Shown piece after piece: positions 36,118 through 46,500 of a stretch of DNA of 64,000 nucleotides. The notes beneath the pieces were generated by a model. That model saw nothing but the letters and a program-made list of their open reading frames with translations, was not told where the DNA came from and made no database searches. Origin of the DNA: Rhabdophis nuchalis. Taxonomy: Eukaryota > Chordata > Lepidosauria > Squamata > Natricidae. The translations under genes were made by a program, and so were the position numbers. Numbering within the stretch: position 1 is the stretch's first letter; every line of letters begins with the position of its first letter. The stretch is from assembly GCA_039707465.1 (NCBI GenBank), contig CM077643.1:199479605-199543604 (forward strand). Direction: 5' to 3'.

Positions 36118-36312
36118 TAACAGAGTTGGAAGGGACCTTGTAGATCATCTAGTCCAACCCTCCCAAACACCCACGTAGGAACCCCTACACATTTCTGACA
36201 AATGGCAGTCCAGTCTCTTCTTGAAAGCCTCCAGTGATGAAGCTCCCACAACTTCCAAATGCAAGTTGTTCCATTGGTTTTTTCCATGAAGCATTTCCTT
36301 GAGATTTGATGG
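36118..36312 (-). mobile_element. CR1 LINE 3' fragment
   Basis: The plus strand shows the reverse complement of the familiar CR1 3' region: AGAGTTGGAAGGGACCTTG, ATCATCTAGTCCAACC, TCTCTTCTTGAAAGCCTCC, CTCCCACAACTTCCAAATGC. Only the 3' end is present and it has no coding potential. Confidence 0.85.
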
Positions 36313-37343
36313 GACAATGGGAAGCCATGGAAGTTAAAGTCTGTTAGATGCATAACAGTTCAACAAAAGACAGGGCATTCATTCATGCTCCTTGATCACT
36401 TTTTAACTAAAAAAATAGACAAGAACAATATAATCTATCCATAAGAATTCCACGGAGATACTTTTCTGCTTCACAAGCAAAATCTCTTTCAGGAAACAAA
36501 ATAAGAACTGCTGAAGAGGGAAATGCAGAATTTTTCACCATGGTGCTCTTTGGTAACTGGAGAGCTTTATTCTCCATTGGTTAGCTGCCTTTCCGGTTGT
36601 GATTTGATCCACTGGATGTTAGCTGAACTAAGGTGGACAAGAAAGGGGACAGATATGTCCCTTCCAATCAGTACCTTGAAACTGAATAGTACAACAATTG
36701 GTACTAGGATGCTCTTAGATGTGTAAATGCCTGTAGACAAAGCAAGAAGAGGCAAATAATGAAATTTGCATGACAGCAAAAATTTTGACTTCTGTATTTA
36801 TGTGTTATTGTGTCTCTCTGTCTGGGATGCTCATTTTTTTAAATAATCACAACTAGTGACTGAAAATGATGTTTATGGGACCAGAGCTCTGATCCCCAAG
36901 AAATATTCTGAGGCATTTGTGGAATAGTCCTCTATAGCAAAATAAAATAACATTAGTACTATAGTTTCTTTCCTTTCCTTTCCTTTCCTTTCTTTTCCTT
37001 TCTATCACTTTTATTTTTTCCTATATGTCTCTGACCATCCTATAGTCATCAAGAGGGCTACCTCCTTGGTCAGTTATAATAAAATATCATTATTATGACA
37101 TTTTGTTTTTGTTTATTTATTAGATTTTGATCCTGTCTTTATTTTTGCCTGTGTGCCTTATTGCCATCAAGCGGTTCACCTCCATGGGCAATGATTTTAA
37201 CACTATGTCAACTCTTTTTCAGCAAGGCCAATTTGAGTGAATTTCATGACCTGTTTAACAACATCTGTCAGACCTGGAAGCCATCTTTTATATTGGGCCT
37301 TCAGGCCTGCCATTTTCTACTGTGGGAAAATGGGAGGGAGATT
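36313..37343. other. Unannotated DNA with (TTTCC)n
   Basis: A pentanucleotide TTTCC array lies at about 36965-37002. The remainder holds nothing I recognise. Confidence 0.55.
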
Positions 37344-37351
37344 GTATAGAG

Positions 37352-37645
37352 CTGTGAGGGCGAACCTATGGCACAGGTGGCACATGAAGCCATTTGTTAG
37401 GGCACACGAGGCATTGCCCTGTCAGCTCCAGTGTGCATGTCCAGCTGACTTCAGCCTTCTTTTGAGACCGTTTTTCACCCTCTGGAGGCTTCCTTGAAGG
37501 CTCCTGAAGGTTCCGGAGGGCAGAAAATGACCTTACGAGCAAACCAGAGGGGGAAAAGCACGTGCATGTGTGACACGCCTGCGCACGACCCCCCTGCACT
37601 TCCCCCACTTTTGGCACGTGAGCCAAAAAAGGTTCGCCATCACTG
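37352..37645. mobile_element. Non-autonomous hAT element (family D, copy 3)
   Basis: Termini CTGTGAGGGCGAACCTATGG and AGGTTCGCCATCACTG; perfect 8-bp duplication GTATAGAG at 37344-37351 and 37646-37653. The intact right terminus is the best guide to the family consensus. Confidence 0.9.
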
Positions 37646-37653
37646 GTATAGAG

Positions 37654-39103
37654 TGTGGGTGAAATATGGTCAAAATAAGAGTCTTTTATCAGGGAGTCAA
37701 GGCCACCTTGCGCTGCAGCTGTGATGATGTAACTGGGAGGCACCTCCAGTTTTAGATGGTGTGGATCATGTGAGGGACATGAGAGTGTTGGGCAGGGACT
37801 TGAACTTTGTTTTGGGTGGGGAAAACCTGGAAGCTTTCAGATTCAGATTTTCCCAGATGTGCCAATATGACATCTCTAATAAAATGGAACTTTAAGGAAA
37901 CTCAAGCCTCGGAGTCTTCTTTCGTTAGGGGTGTTTCTTGGAACCCTGACAACATTTCTGTACCATTGAGGTACATTCTAATGGGGCAGGAAGAGGGGGC
38001 AAAATTCAGGGAAGATGCTGTTGCTCTTCATTCCTTGAAACTTCTCTCCATAACAAAGCAAAGCTTGTCAGTGCACTTCATTGATTGAATAAATACAAAC
38101 CTAACAAAGAGTGAGGAAAGCAGCTGTGACAGTGTGTTGTGTTGACAGACAATGCCTTTTTAGCAGTGTAATTTACTGCGTTCAGCTTTACTGACCTTTT
38201 GAGAGACTAAAATAAACACATTATTCTCTGTCGTCTGAAGCACTTCAGTTGTGCTAGCTAGCCTACTTTGCTACATCAGGGGTTCAGCACCAAGCATTCC
38301 CCAGAGTGAGGAAGGGATGGAAATGTTTTCCAATAGTTTTAGGTTGTGTGCTGTAACACACACACGCGTATCATCAGATGCAGTGAGAACAGAATGGGAT
38401 AGCACAGGATATGATTGTTGTTTTAGGTCAAATCAAAGTACAAGATATCTTCAGGGCTTTCATCCTGAGAATTACACATTTTAAGATTAGCAAGCTTTTT
38501 GAAAAAAAAATATTTGCACATGATTTTACATTTGTAAGATAAAGACTCAAGGAAGAGATGAAGCAAAAACTCAGTTATGGCTTGCTCAGTGAATGAGATG
38601 GACCATCTCTAAACCTCTTAAATAAAACAAGTAATAAAATTGTGTTCAGCCCTTCCTTGAGCCTTTATCAAAAAATGCAAAAAGAAACAAGCTTTCAATA
38701 ATTTAATAAGTGCGCTGATCTCAAAACTTGCATTTTAAACCGAGGGATTTCCATTTAAGATAAATTTGGAAAAAGAATACGGAATGAAAATCCTCATCCC
38801 ATCAACCACTCAGCTTCAGGTAAACCTATTGGGGGAGTGGGGCAAACGAGGCCAAGAGTGTTATGTTATTGCAAAGCAAACTCAGTCCCTTTTGTATGTA
38901 CATGGTGATGCCACATGACATATGAAAGAGGAGAAGCTTGCATCACACCGTTGCAAGATTTGTTTTGTGATTCTGATGAAATCATTGTTTTCTGCAGATA
39001 CTTCTGCTCACCGCAGTCACCATGCAATCCTAAAACATGTGGCTGTTTTAATGAATTACAGAAAGCATTTCTTTAAGCCTAATCTGAAGCACTGTTCCAT
39101 TCT
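37654..39103. other. Unannotated DNA
   Basis: No gene or transposon recognised; a short CACACACACG tract near 38357-38367. Confidence 0.5.
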
Positions 39104-39173
39104 ATCTGCCTGCCTGCCTGCCTGCCTACTATACCTACCTACCTATCATTTATCTATCATCTATCTATCTATC
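39104..39173. repeat. Compound (CTGC)n(CTAC)n(CTAT)n microsatellite
   Basis: The tetranucleotide array changes unit from CTGC to CTAC to CTAT. It stops exactly at the left terminus of the hAT element at 39174. The same TATC unit resumes at 39493 and again at 42953. Confidence 0.9.
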
Positions 39174-39492
39174 CAGTGGTGGGATGCTGCCAGCTTCATA
39201 ACCAGTTCAGTGAGTGGCGCTTTGCAGGCGCACTCGCATTTTGTGCATGTGTGCATCTAAAGTGCTTCCACGCAGCACTAAAAATGGAGCATTTAGAAGC
39301 TCTGCTGCTTACCTTCCAAGTCAGCAACCTTAAGTGGAACAGCAAGGAGAGAGAAACCAGCTGTGCCACGCAATTGAGATGAGCTAGAAAGCATGAAATA
39401 AAGGACAGGATAGGGCAGGGGTGGGTGGGTGGAGCCAACTGATCATTGGCACTACCGGTTCACCCGAACTGGTCCAAACTGGCTGAATACCA
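39174..39492. mobile_element. Non-autonomous hAT element (family A-like), right terminus lost
   Basis: The left terminus CAGTGGTGGGATGCTGCC is intact. The right end reads GGCTGAATACCA and then becomes TCTATC repeat, so the last six or so bases of the expected CCACCACTG are missing. The GGTTCACCCGAACTGGTCC block is shared with 22235-22549. The element sits inside a (TATC)n microsatellite. Confidence 0.8.
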
Positions 39493-39531
39493 TCTATCTA
39501 TCTATCTATCTATTTATTTATTTATTTATTC
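39493..39531. repeat. (TATC)n(TTTA)n at the LINE 3' end
   Basis: Simple repeat between the damaged hAT end and the 3' end of the minus-strand LINE. The TTTA part resembles the tail of LINE copy c. The TATC part matches the array on the LINE's 5' side. Confidence 0.9.
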
Positions 39532-39697
39532 AATTTATACCCCGCCCTTCTCCAAACGGACCCAGGGCGGCGCACAGGAAAATTAAAATACATACAAAAC
39601 ATCATATAAAATTTAAAAAACTAATTCAATAGAACCTGTGCTAAAACCAGATTAACATCCCCAAATTTAAAAACTATCTAAAAGTCAGTATAGGAGG

Positions 39698-42600
39698 CTA
39701 CGCTAGGCCGGCTAGATGGAACAAATGTGTCTTAAGACACTTGCGGAAGAGGCGGAGGTCAGAGATGGTGCGAAGTTCAGGGGGTAAGTCGTTCCAAAGG
39801 GCTGGACCTGCCACAGAGAAGGCTCTCCCCCTGGGTGTCGCCAGTCGGCATTGTCCGGCCGACGGCACCCTGAGGAGGCCTTCTCTGTGGGAGCGTATTG
39901 GTCTGAGGGATGTATGGGGCAGGAGGCGGTCTCGCATATAACTAGGCCCCGAGCCATGGAGCGCTTTAAAGATGGTCGTCAGAACCTTGAAGCGCACCCG
40001 AAAGACCACAGGAAGCCAGTGCAGCTCGCGCAGGATAGGTGTTATGTGGGAGTGTCTAGGCGCTCCCGTAATCACCCACGCGGCTGCATTCTGGACTAAC
40101 TGCAGCTTTCGAGTGCACCTCAAGGGAAGCCCCATGTAGAGAGCATTACAGTAGTCGAGTCGAGAGGTCACGAGGGCCTGAGTGACTGTGCGAAGGGCAG
40201 CCCGGTCCAGGAGGGGCCGCAATTGGCGCATCAGGCGTACCTGATGGAAAGCCCCCCTGGCCACGGCCGCCACATGGTCCTCAATGGACAGCCGGGAATC
40301 CAGGAGGACACCCAAATTGCGCGCCCTCTCCACAGGGGCCGGTGTTTCGCCCCCAATGGCCAGAGTTGGAATAATCTGGCTGAACCGGGGTGCCGGAAGC
40401 CACAGCCACTCAGTCTTGGACGGGTTGAGCCTGAGTTTGTTACTACCCATCCAGATCCGTACGGCCTCCAAACACCGGGACATGACCTCGACGGCATCGT
40501 TGGGGTGGTCTGGGGTGGATATGTACAACTGAGTATCATCAGCGTACAGATGATATCCCACCCCAAAACCACGGATGATCTCGCCCAGCGGCTTCATGTA
40601 TGTGTTGAACAGTAGGGGCGAGAGGACCGACCCTTGAGGTACCCCACATACGAGGGGCCTCGAGGCCAACCTCTGCCCCCCTGCCAACACATATTGCGAC
40701 CGACCAGAGAGGTAGGAAGAGAACCACCGTAGAACGGTGCCTCCCAGCCCCAACCCCCCCAGTCGGCGCAATAGGATACCATGGTCGATGGTATCAAAAG
40801 CCGCTGAGAGGTCTAATAGGACTAGGATAGAGGAATATCCTCTATCCCGCGCCCTCCAGAGATCATCAACCAACGCGACCAATGCCGTCTCGGTGCTATG
40901 CCCGGGTCGGAAGCCGGACTGGCGCGGGTCTAGATAATCAACTTCCTCCAAGTGTCGCGGAAACTGTTGGGCCACCACACTCTCAACAACCTTCACTAAA
41001 AAGTGAAGGTTGGAGACGGGACAATAGTTCTCTAGTAATGCTGGATCCAGGGACGGCTTCTTGAGGAGGGGCCTTACTACCGCCTCTTTCAAGACGGCAG
41101 GCAAGGACCCCTCACTCAAAGATGCGTTGACAATGCCCTGGAGCCAGCCTCGTGTCGTCTCCCAGGATGCCAGTACAAGCCAGGAGGGACACGGGTCCAA
41201 TAAACATGTGGTAGCCCTAAGTCTCTTTGACAACTTGTCCATATCCTCGGTAGTAACAAAATCAAACTCCTCCCAAGATGGTGTCTCAAGAGCAACCTCG
41301 GACCGCTCAGCTGGACCACTGTCGATGGAGGGCAGCTCGCTCCGAATCCGAGTGATTTTCTCCTGCAGATAAATCCCAAATTCCTCTGCTCGACCCTGTA
41401 GAGGGGCTTCCCGCGGCCTCTGTTGAAGGAGGGAGCGGGTCACCCCAAACAGGGCGACAGGGCGGTTATCTGCGGATGCAATAAGAGTGGCACAATACTC
41501 ACGTTTGGCCACTCTTATCGCCACCAGGTAAGTCCTAATGTAGGTTCTCACTAGTGTTCGGTCGGCTTCGGAGCGAGAGGATCTCCATCTGCTCTCTAGG
41601 CGTCTCTTGTGGCGCTTCATCTCCCTAAGCTCCTCGGTGAACCAAGGAGCCCGGGTGGATCGTCACCGCAAGAGAGGCCGCTCGGGCGCGACTCGGTCCA
41701 AGGCCCCCGTGGCCGCACTTAACCATGCGGCCACTAGGTCCTCAGTCGAGTCGCGGGGCAAGTCCACAGGAATTCGCCCAAGCTCCCTTTGGAACCTTAC
41801 CGGGTCCATCAGAAGCCTGGGGCGGAACCATATAGGAATATCCGGTTCCGCCTCCCCGCGATGGGGTGTAGCGATCGGAAAGTCGAGCCGAAGGAGAGCG
41901 TGATCTGTCCATGACAGGGGTGTGATGACTAAATCCCCTATTCCCAGATCACGACTCCACTGTCCCGAGACGAAGATGAGATCCAGGGTGTGTCCACCCT
42001 CGTGGGTAGGGCCCAAAACTACCTGGGTCAGGTCCATGGCTGCCATGGAAGCCATGAACTCCCGAGCTGCACCAGAGGTTTCGCCTACCGACGGCAGGTT
42101 AAAGTCCCCCATGACCAGAAGTCTGGGGGTCTCAACCGCCGCCTCGGCTATCACCTCTAGGAGCTCGGGCAGGGCTGTTGTTGCATAGCGAGGAGCCAGG
42201 TATACAACTAACACGCCCAACTGCCTCCCTAGGCCCCATTTCACGAGGAGGGACTCGCACCCGGTCGTCTGGGGGATCGTGGTCTCCTTTGGCTCAAGAC
42301 CTTCCCTAATCATAATCGCCACTCCCCCACCCCTCCCTAGGGCCCTAGGCTGATGAAAGGCTCGGTAGCCTGGTGGGCACATTTCTACGAGGGGATGACC
42401 TCCCTCGTGGCCCAACCAGGTTTCCGTAATACCTACCAGATCCGGGTCCCCCTCTGACACAAGGTCATGGATGAAGGGGGCTTTTTGCACCACGGACCTG
42501 GCGTTGCATAGCATCAGCCTAGGGCCCCGGGTCTGTGGTTCTTGCCCTCCTAGCCTGCGATGGGAGTATGGGGGGTTGGAACGCGTGACCGCCCGTAGCC

Positions 42601-42871
42601 AGCGGCCACGGTCCTCCAGCTGGTGATGTTCCTCCCGTCTCCCACCGCCCCTGCCCCTCCCCAAGACCAGATTGATGGGAAACACCTCAGTGGAAACGAC
42701 CCCCCCTTCCCCCTCCTCCGTTTCCCTACTTCCGCTAGCCGGCCCTATAATCTGTCGCCCTCCCACCTGACTATCCCTCCCCCCCACCCTGGGACCCCCT
42801 AAAAATCGGATTAAAAATTTACCCAGAAATCCCCTGAGCTTACGTTTTGCCCACCTCTCAGGGTTCAACAA
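39698..42871 (-). pseudogene. LINE endonuclease-reverse transcriptase, one in-frame stop
   Basis: The reading frame from 42871 to 39698 stays in one phase throughout. It is interrupted once, by TGA at 41663-41665, between an N-terminal 402-codon part and a C-terminal part resuming MKRHKRR at 41620. The N-terminal part has the APE-type endonuclease signatures FCNAR-equivalent LCNARS, ITETWL, MGDFNLPS, DLIFVS and WTDHALLRL. The C-terminal part has RT motif A ([15 protein letters not shown]), motif B (GVPQGSVLSPLLFN) and motif C (YADDTQLYIS). The stop replaces an arginine codon in copy f; C-to-T change at CGA is the simplest explanation. Confidence 0.92.
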
Positions 42872-42886
42872 CCCATCCTTAAGGTG

Positions 42887-42951
42887 GGCCCCAGATAGAT
42901 CGGGGGGCCACAGCTGCGAGAGGGGAGACTCTCGCAGACAGAGAGTCTCCC

Positions 42952-42952
<1 letters not shown>
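42887..42952 (-). promoter_or_regulatory. 5'-UTR tandem hairpins of LINE copy e
   Basis: Read on the minus strand, stem 1 is CTGCGAGAG with CTCTCGCAG (42937-42929 and 42922-42914, loop of 6). After a 4-nt spacer, stem 2 is GGCCCC with GGGGCC (42909-42904 and 42892-42887, loop of 11). A further 12-bp palindrome, GGGGAGACTCTC with GAGAGTCTCCCC (42952-42941 and 42933-42922), overlaps stem 1 and would compete with it. Folding in RNA is inferred; the complementarity is seen. Confidence 0.75.
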
Positions 42953-43024
<72 letters not shown>

Positions 43025-43060
43025 CATCCATCCATCCATCCATCCATCCATCCATCCATC
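42953..43060. repeat. (TATC)n(CATC)n microsatellite
   Basis: Uninterrupted TATC array to about 43024, then CATC units to about 43060, adjoining the 5' end of the minus-strand LINE. It has the same unit as 39104-39173 and 39493-39520. Confidence 0.97.
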
Positions 43061-43399
43061 TTCTTAACTTCCCCCTGAGACTGAGAACTGAGAACTGAGC
43101 CATGCTCCCGAAAGATGGGATTTGTCCTAAGATCTTGGGCCGGAACAACTCATTGATTGACTATTTTCAACTGACATTGCGAGCTGTACCATCTTTATAT
43201 CCTTATTGTTTGCACTTTATCTCATTTTAATATCAATTGAGGACTTTAAATCTTGGCTAACGACCTTCTAATTTTTTTTAAAATCTTTGTATTTTAAATC
43301 CCAGCCCCACTGATGAATTTCACCTACATTAACTATTTATTAATTATTTATTAACAACTTTATTATTTATGCATAGTATAATGTACTCCAGAGCTAACC
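43061..43399. other. Spacer between head-to-head LINEs
   Basis: About 340 bp of AT-rich sequence with no frame or repeat recognised. It may be genomic spacer or, in part, additional 5' UTR of the plus-strand LINE. It contains ACTTTATTATTTATGC at 43357-43372, resembling the LINE's own 3' junction. Confidence 0.5.
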
Positions 43400-43407
43400 T
43401 TTTACTG

Positions 43408-43458
43408 CTGCGAGAGTCCCCGCTCTCGCAGGTCTGGCCCTCTACACTATCGAGGGCC
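43408..43458 (+). promoter_or_regulatory. 5'-UTR tandem hairpins of LINE copy f
   Basis: Stem 1 is CTGCGAGAG (43408-43416) with CTCTCGCAG (43423-43431), loop TCCCCG. Four bases later, stem 2 is GGCCCTC (43436-43442) with GAGGGCC (43452-43458), loop of nine. Copy e has stem 1 identical and stem 2 with the sixth pair changed from T-A to C-G, while the loops differ. The conserved spacing and the compensated pair point to a structured RNA leader. Confidence 0.75.
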
Positions 43459-43523
43459 CGTCTTGATGATGGATATATTAATCCGGAGAGACGGGGATTA
43501 GGGGATTTTTAATTGGTAAATTA

Positions 43524-46500
43524 TTGGTTATTTTAGGGGGTCCCAGGGAGGGGGGTGGGCATAGACAGATAGAGACAGAACAACATGAAAGAAGGGGCCG
43601 GACCAGTAGCCGACGGGAGGAGACGGAAGGATCCGATATGAGGGGGGAATTACGAAACGGTCCGCCGGAGGGCATATCAATCCAGACGGTCGTGGGGAGG
43701 GGCAGGGCCGAGGGGAGACAAGTTCCATCCTCCCGGTTGGTGGCACGTGGCCGTTGGTTACAAACGGTCGGGTGCCACAACCCCCGCAGGCTAGGTGGTC
43801 AGGGGATACAGAGCCAGGGCCTGCGGCTGATGTTTTGCAACGCCAGGTCCGTGGTCAACAAAGCCCCCCTCGTCCATGACCTTGTGTCAGAGGGGGAGCC
43901 GGACCTGGTAGGAATTGCAGAGACCTGGTTGGGCCACGAGGGGGGACTTCCCCTCGTCGAAATGTGCCCACCAGGTTACTGCGCTTTTCATCAGCCGCGG
44001 GCCCTAGGCAGGGGCGGTGGGGTAGCGGTCATTATCAAGGAAGGCCTTGAGCCAAGAGAGACCATTGTGCCTCAGACTACCGGTTGTGAGTCCCTCTGCG
44101 TGAAGTGGGGCCTAGGGAGGCAGTTGGGCTTGCTGGTTGTATACCTGGCTCCCCGCTATGTAGCAGCAGCCCTGCCCGAGCTCCTGGAGGTGATCGCTAC
44201 GGTGGCAGTTGAGACCCCCAGACTTGTAGTCATGGGGGACTTTAATCTGCCATCGTTGGGCGAATCATCCGAGGCAGCTCGGGAGTTCATGGCCTCCATG
44301 ACGGCCATGGACCTGACCCAACTAATTCAAGGCCCCACCCACGAGGGTGGACATACGCCGGACCTCATCTTTGTCTCGGGCCAATGGAAGAGTGATCTGG
44401 GTATAGGGGATATAGTCATCACACCCTTGTCATGGTCAGACCACTCACTTCTCCGACTCGATCTTCCGACCGCTACTCCCCGTCGCGGGGAGGCGGAACC
44501 AGAACTTCCTATCTGGTTTCGCCCCAGGCGCCTGATGGACCCTGTTGGGTTCCAGACGGCGCTTGGGCCACTTCCTGTACCCCTGACCCGCGCCCCGATG
44601 GAGGACCTCGTGGCCGCATGGAATACTGCGACCACGGGAGCCTTGGATCGGGTCGCGCCCTTGCGACCTCTCTTGCGGCGCCGAGCTGCCCCGGCTCCTT
44701 GGTTCACCGAGGAGCTGAGGGCGATGAAACGCCGCAAGAGATGCCTAGAGGGAAGATGGAGGGCTACTCGCTCCGAATCTGACCGGACACAGGTAAGAGC
44801 CCATTTACGGACTTACATTGTGGCGCTGAGAGTGGCCAAACGTCATCATTGCGCCACTCTCATAGCATCCGCAGAAAACCGCCCTGCCGCCCTGTTCAGG
44901 GTGACCCGTTCCCTCCTGCAACAGAGGGTGCGGGAAGCCCCGCTACAGGGTAGAGCAGAGGAATTTGTGACTTTTCTGCAGGACAAAACCGCTCAGATAC
45001 GGAACGAGCTAGCCCCCATTCGTGGCCCAGTGGGATGCCACGAGGCCGATCTTGTTTGGGAGGAATTTGACTCCGTTGCTTCCGAGGATATGGACAGGTT
45101 ACGTGGACGACTGCGAGCCACCACATGTTTATTGGACCCGTGTCCCTCCTGGCTTGTACTGGCATCCTGGGAGGTGACACGAGGCTGGCTCCAAGAGGTT
45201 GTCAACGCATCCTTGAGTGAGGGTTCCTTGCCTGCTTCCCTAAAAGAGGCTATGGTGAGGCCCCTCCTTAAGAAGCCCTCTTTGGACCCAGCTCTTTTAA
45301 CCAACTATCGTCCCGTCTCCAACCTTCCCTTTCTGGCGAAGGTTGTTGAGAGTGTGGTGGCACAACAGTTTCCCCGTCACCTGGAGGAAGTTGATTATCT
45401 AGATCCGCGCCAGTCCGGCTTTCGGCCCGGGCATAGCACCGAGACGGCATTGGTCGCGTTGGTGGATGATCTCTGGAGGGCCAGGGATGGGGGTTGTTCC
45501 TCCATCCTGGTCCTATTAGACCTCTCGGCGGCTTTCGATACCATCGACCATGGTATCCTATTGCATCGGCTGGGGGGGTTGGGGGTGGGAGGCACCGTTT
45601 TACGGTGGTTCTCCTCCTACCTCTCTGGCCGATCGCAATTTGTGTTGGCAGGAGAGCAGAGGTCGACCCCGAGACCCCTCACATGTGGGGTGCCTCAGGG
45701 GTCGGTCCTCTCGCCTCTCTTGTTTAATGCATACATGAAGCCGCTGGGTGAGATCATCCGTGGTTTTGGGGTAGAGTACCATCTCTACGCTGATGACACT
45801 CAGCTGTATATATCTACCCCAAACCACCCCAACGATGCCGTAGCGGTGATGTGCCAGTGCCTGGAAGCCGTGCGGATCTGGATGGGAAGTAACGGACTCA
45901 GGCTCAACCCGACCAAGACCGAGTGGCTGTGGTTTCCGGCTGCCCGATTCAACCAGCTTTCTCCAACGCTGGCCATAGGGGGCGAACATCTTGCCCCTGT
46001 GGATGGGGCGCGCAATTTGGGAGTCCTCCTGGATACCCGGCTGTCTATGGAAGAGCAAGTGACAGCCGTGGCCAGGAGGGCGTTTTACCAGGTTCGCCTG
46101 GTTCGCCAATTGCGCCCCCTATTGGATCGGGACGCCCTTCGCACAGTCACTCATGCCCTCGTGACATCCCGACTGGACTACTGTAACTCCCTCTACATGG
46201 GGCTCCCCTTGAGGTGCACCCGGAGGCTTCAGTTAGTTCAGAATGCAGCCGCGCGAGCAATTATGGGAACCACTAGGTTTACCCATGTAACACCGCTCTT
46301 GCGCGAGCTGCACTGGCTGCCTGTCGTCTTCCGGGTGCGCTTCAAGGTGTTGGTTATCATCTTTAAAGCGCTCCATGGCTCGGGACCTAGCTACCTGCGG
46401 GATCGGATACTGCCTCACACATCCTCACGGCCGATTCGCTCCCACAGAGAGGGACTTCTCCGGGTGCCGTCCACTAGACTTTGTCAGCGGGCGACGCCCA

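Larger units (their letters stand above)
39532..42952 (-). mobile_element. Full-length L3-type (CR1/L2 group) LINE, minus copy e
   Basis: About 3.42 kb. The 5' end (right) has tandem hairpins followed by the coding region and a 3' UTR of about 160 bp that ends with the conserved terminal hairpin (about 39541-39571) and a simple repeat. The start of the 5' UTR matches that of the plus-strand copy, so the copy is not truncated. The (TATC)n array lies on both sides, consistent with insertion into a pre-existing microsatellite. It is diverged from copy f and belongs to a different tail subgroup. Confidence 0.92.

Noticed and set aside
39741..42188. Several plus-strand frames of 60-130 codons across the minus-strand LINE, and the mirror set across 44327-46418
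   Set aside because: Antisense shadows of the GC-rich LINE coding region. The same frames appear in both LINE copies because the sense protein is conserved.
42953..43060. CRISPR-like array of regular direct repeats
   Set aside because: It is a plain TATC/CATC tetranucleotide microsatellite with no spacers, in a vertebrate genome.
43408..43520. Hammerhead or HDV-like self-cleaving ribozyme at the LINE 5' end
   Set aside because: Some LINEs start with such ribozymes, but I see no hammerhead core (CTGATGA ... GAAA) and cannot form the nested HDV double pseudoknot from the two tandem hairpins. A structure search (RNAbob/Infernal) would be decisive.
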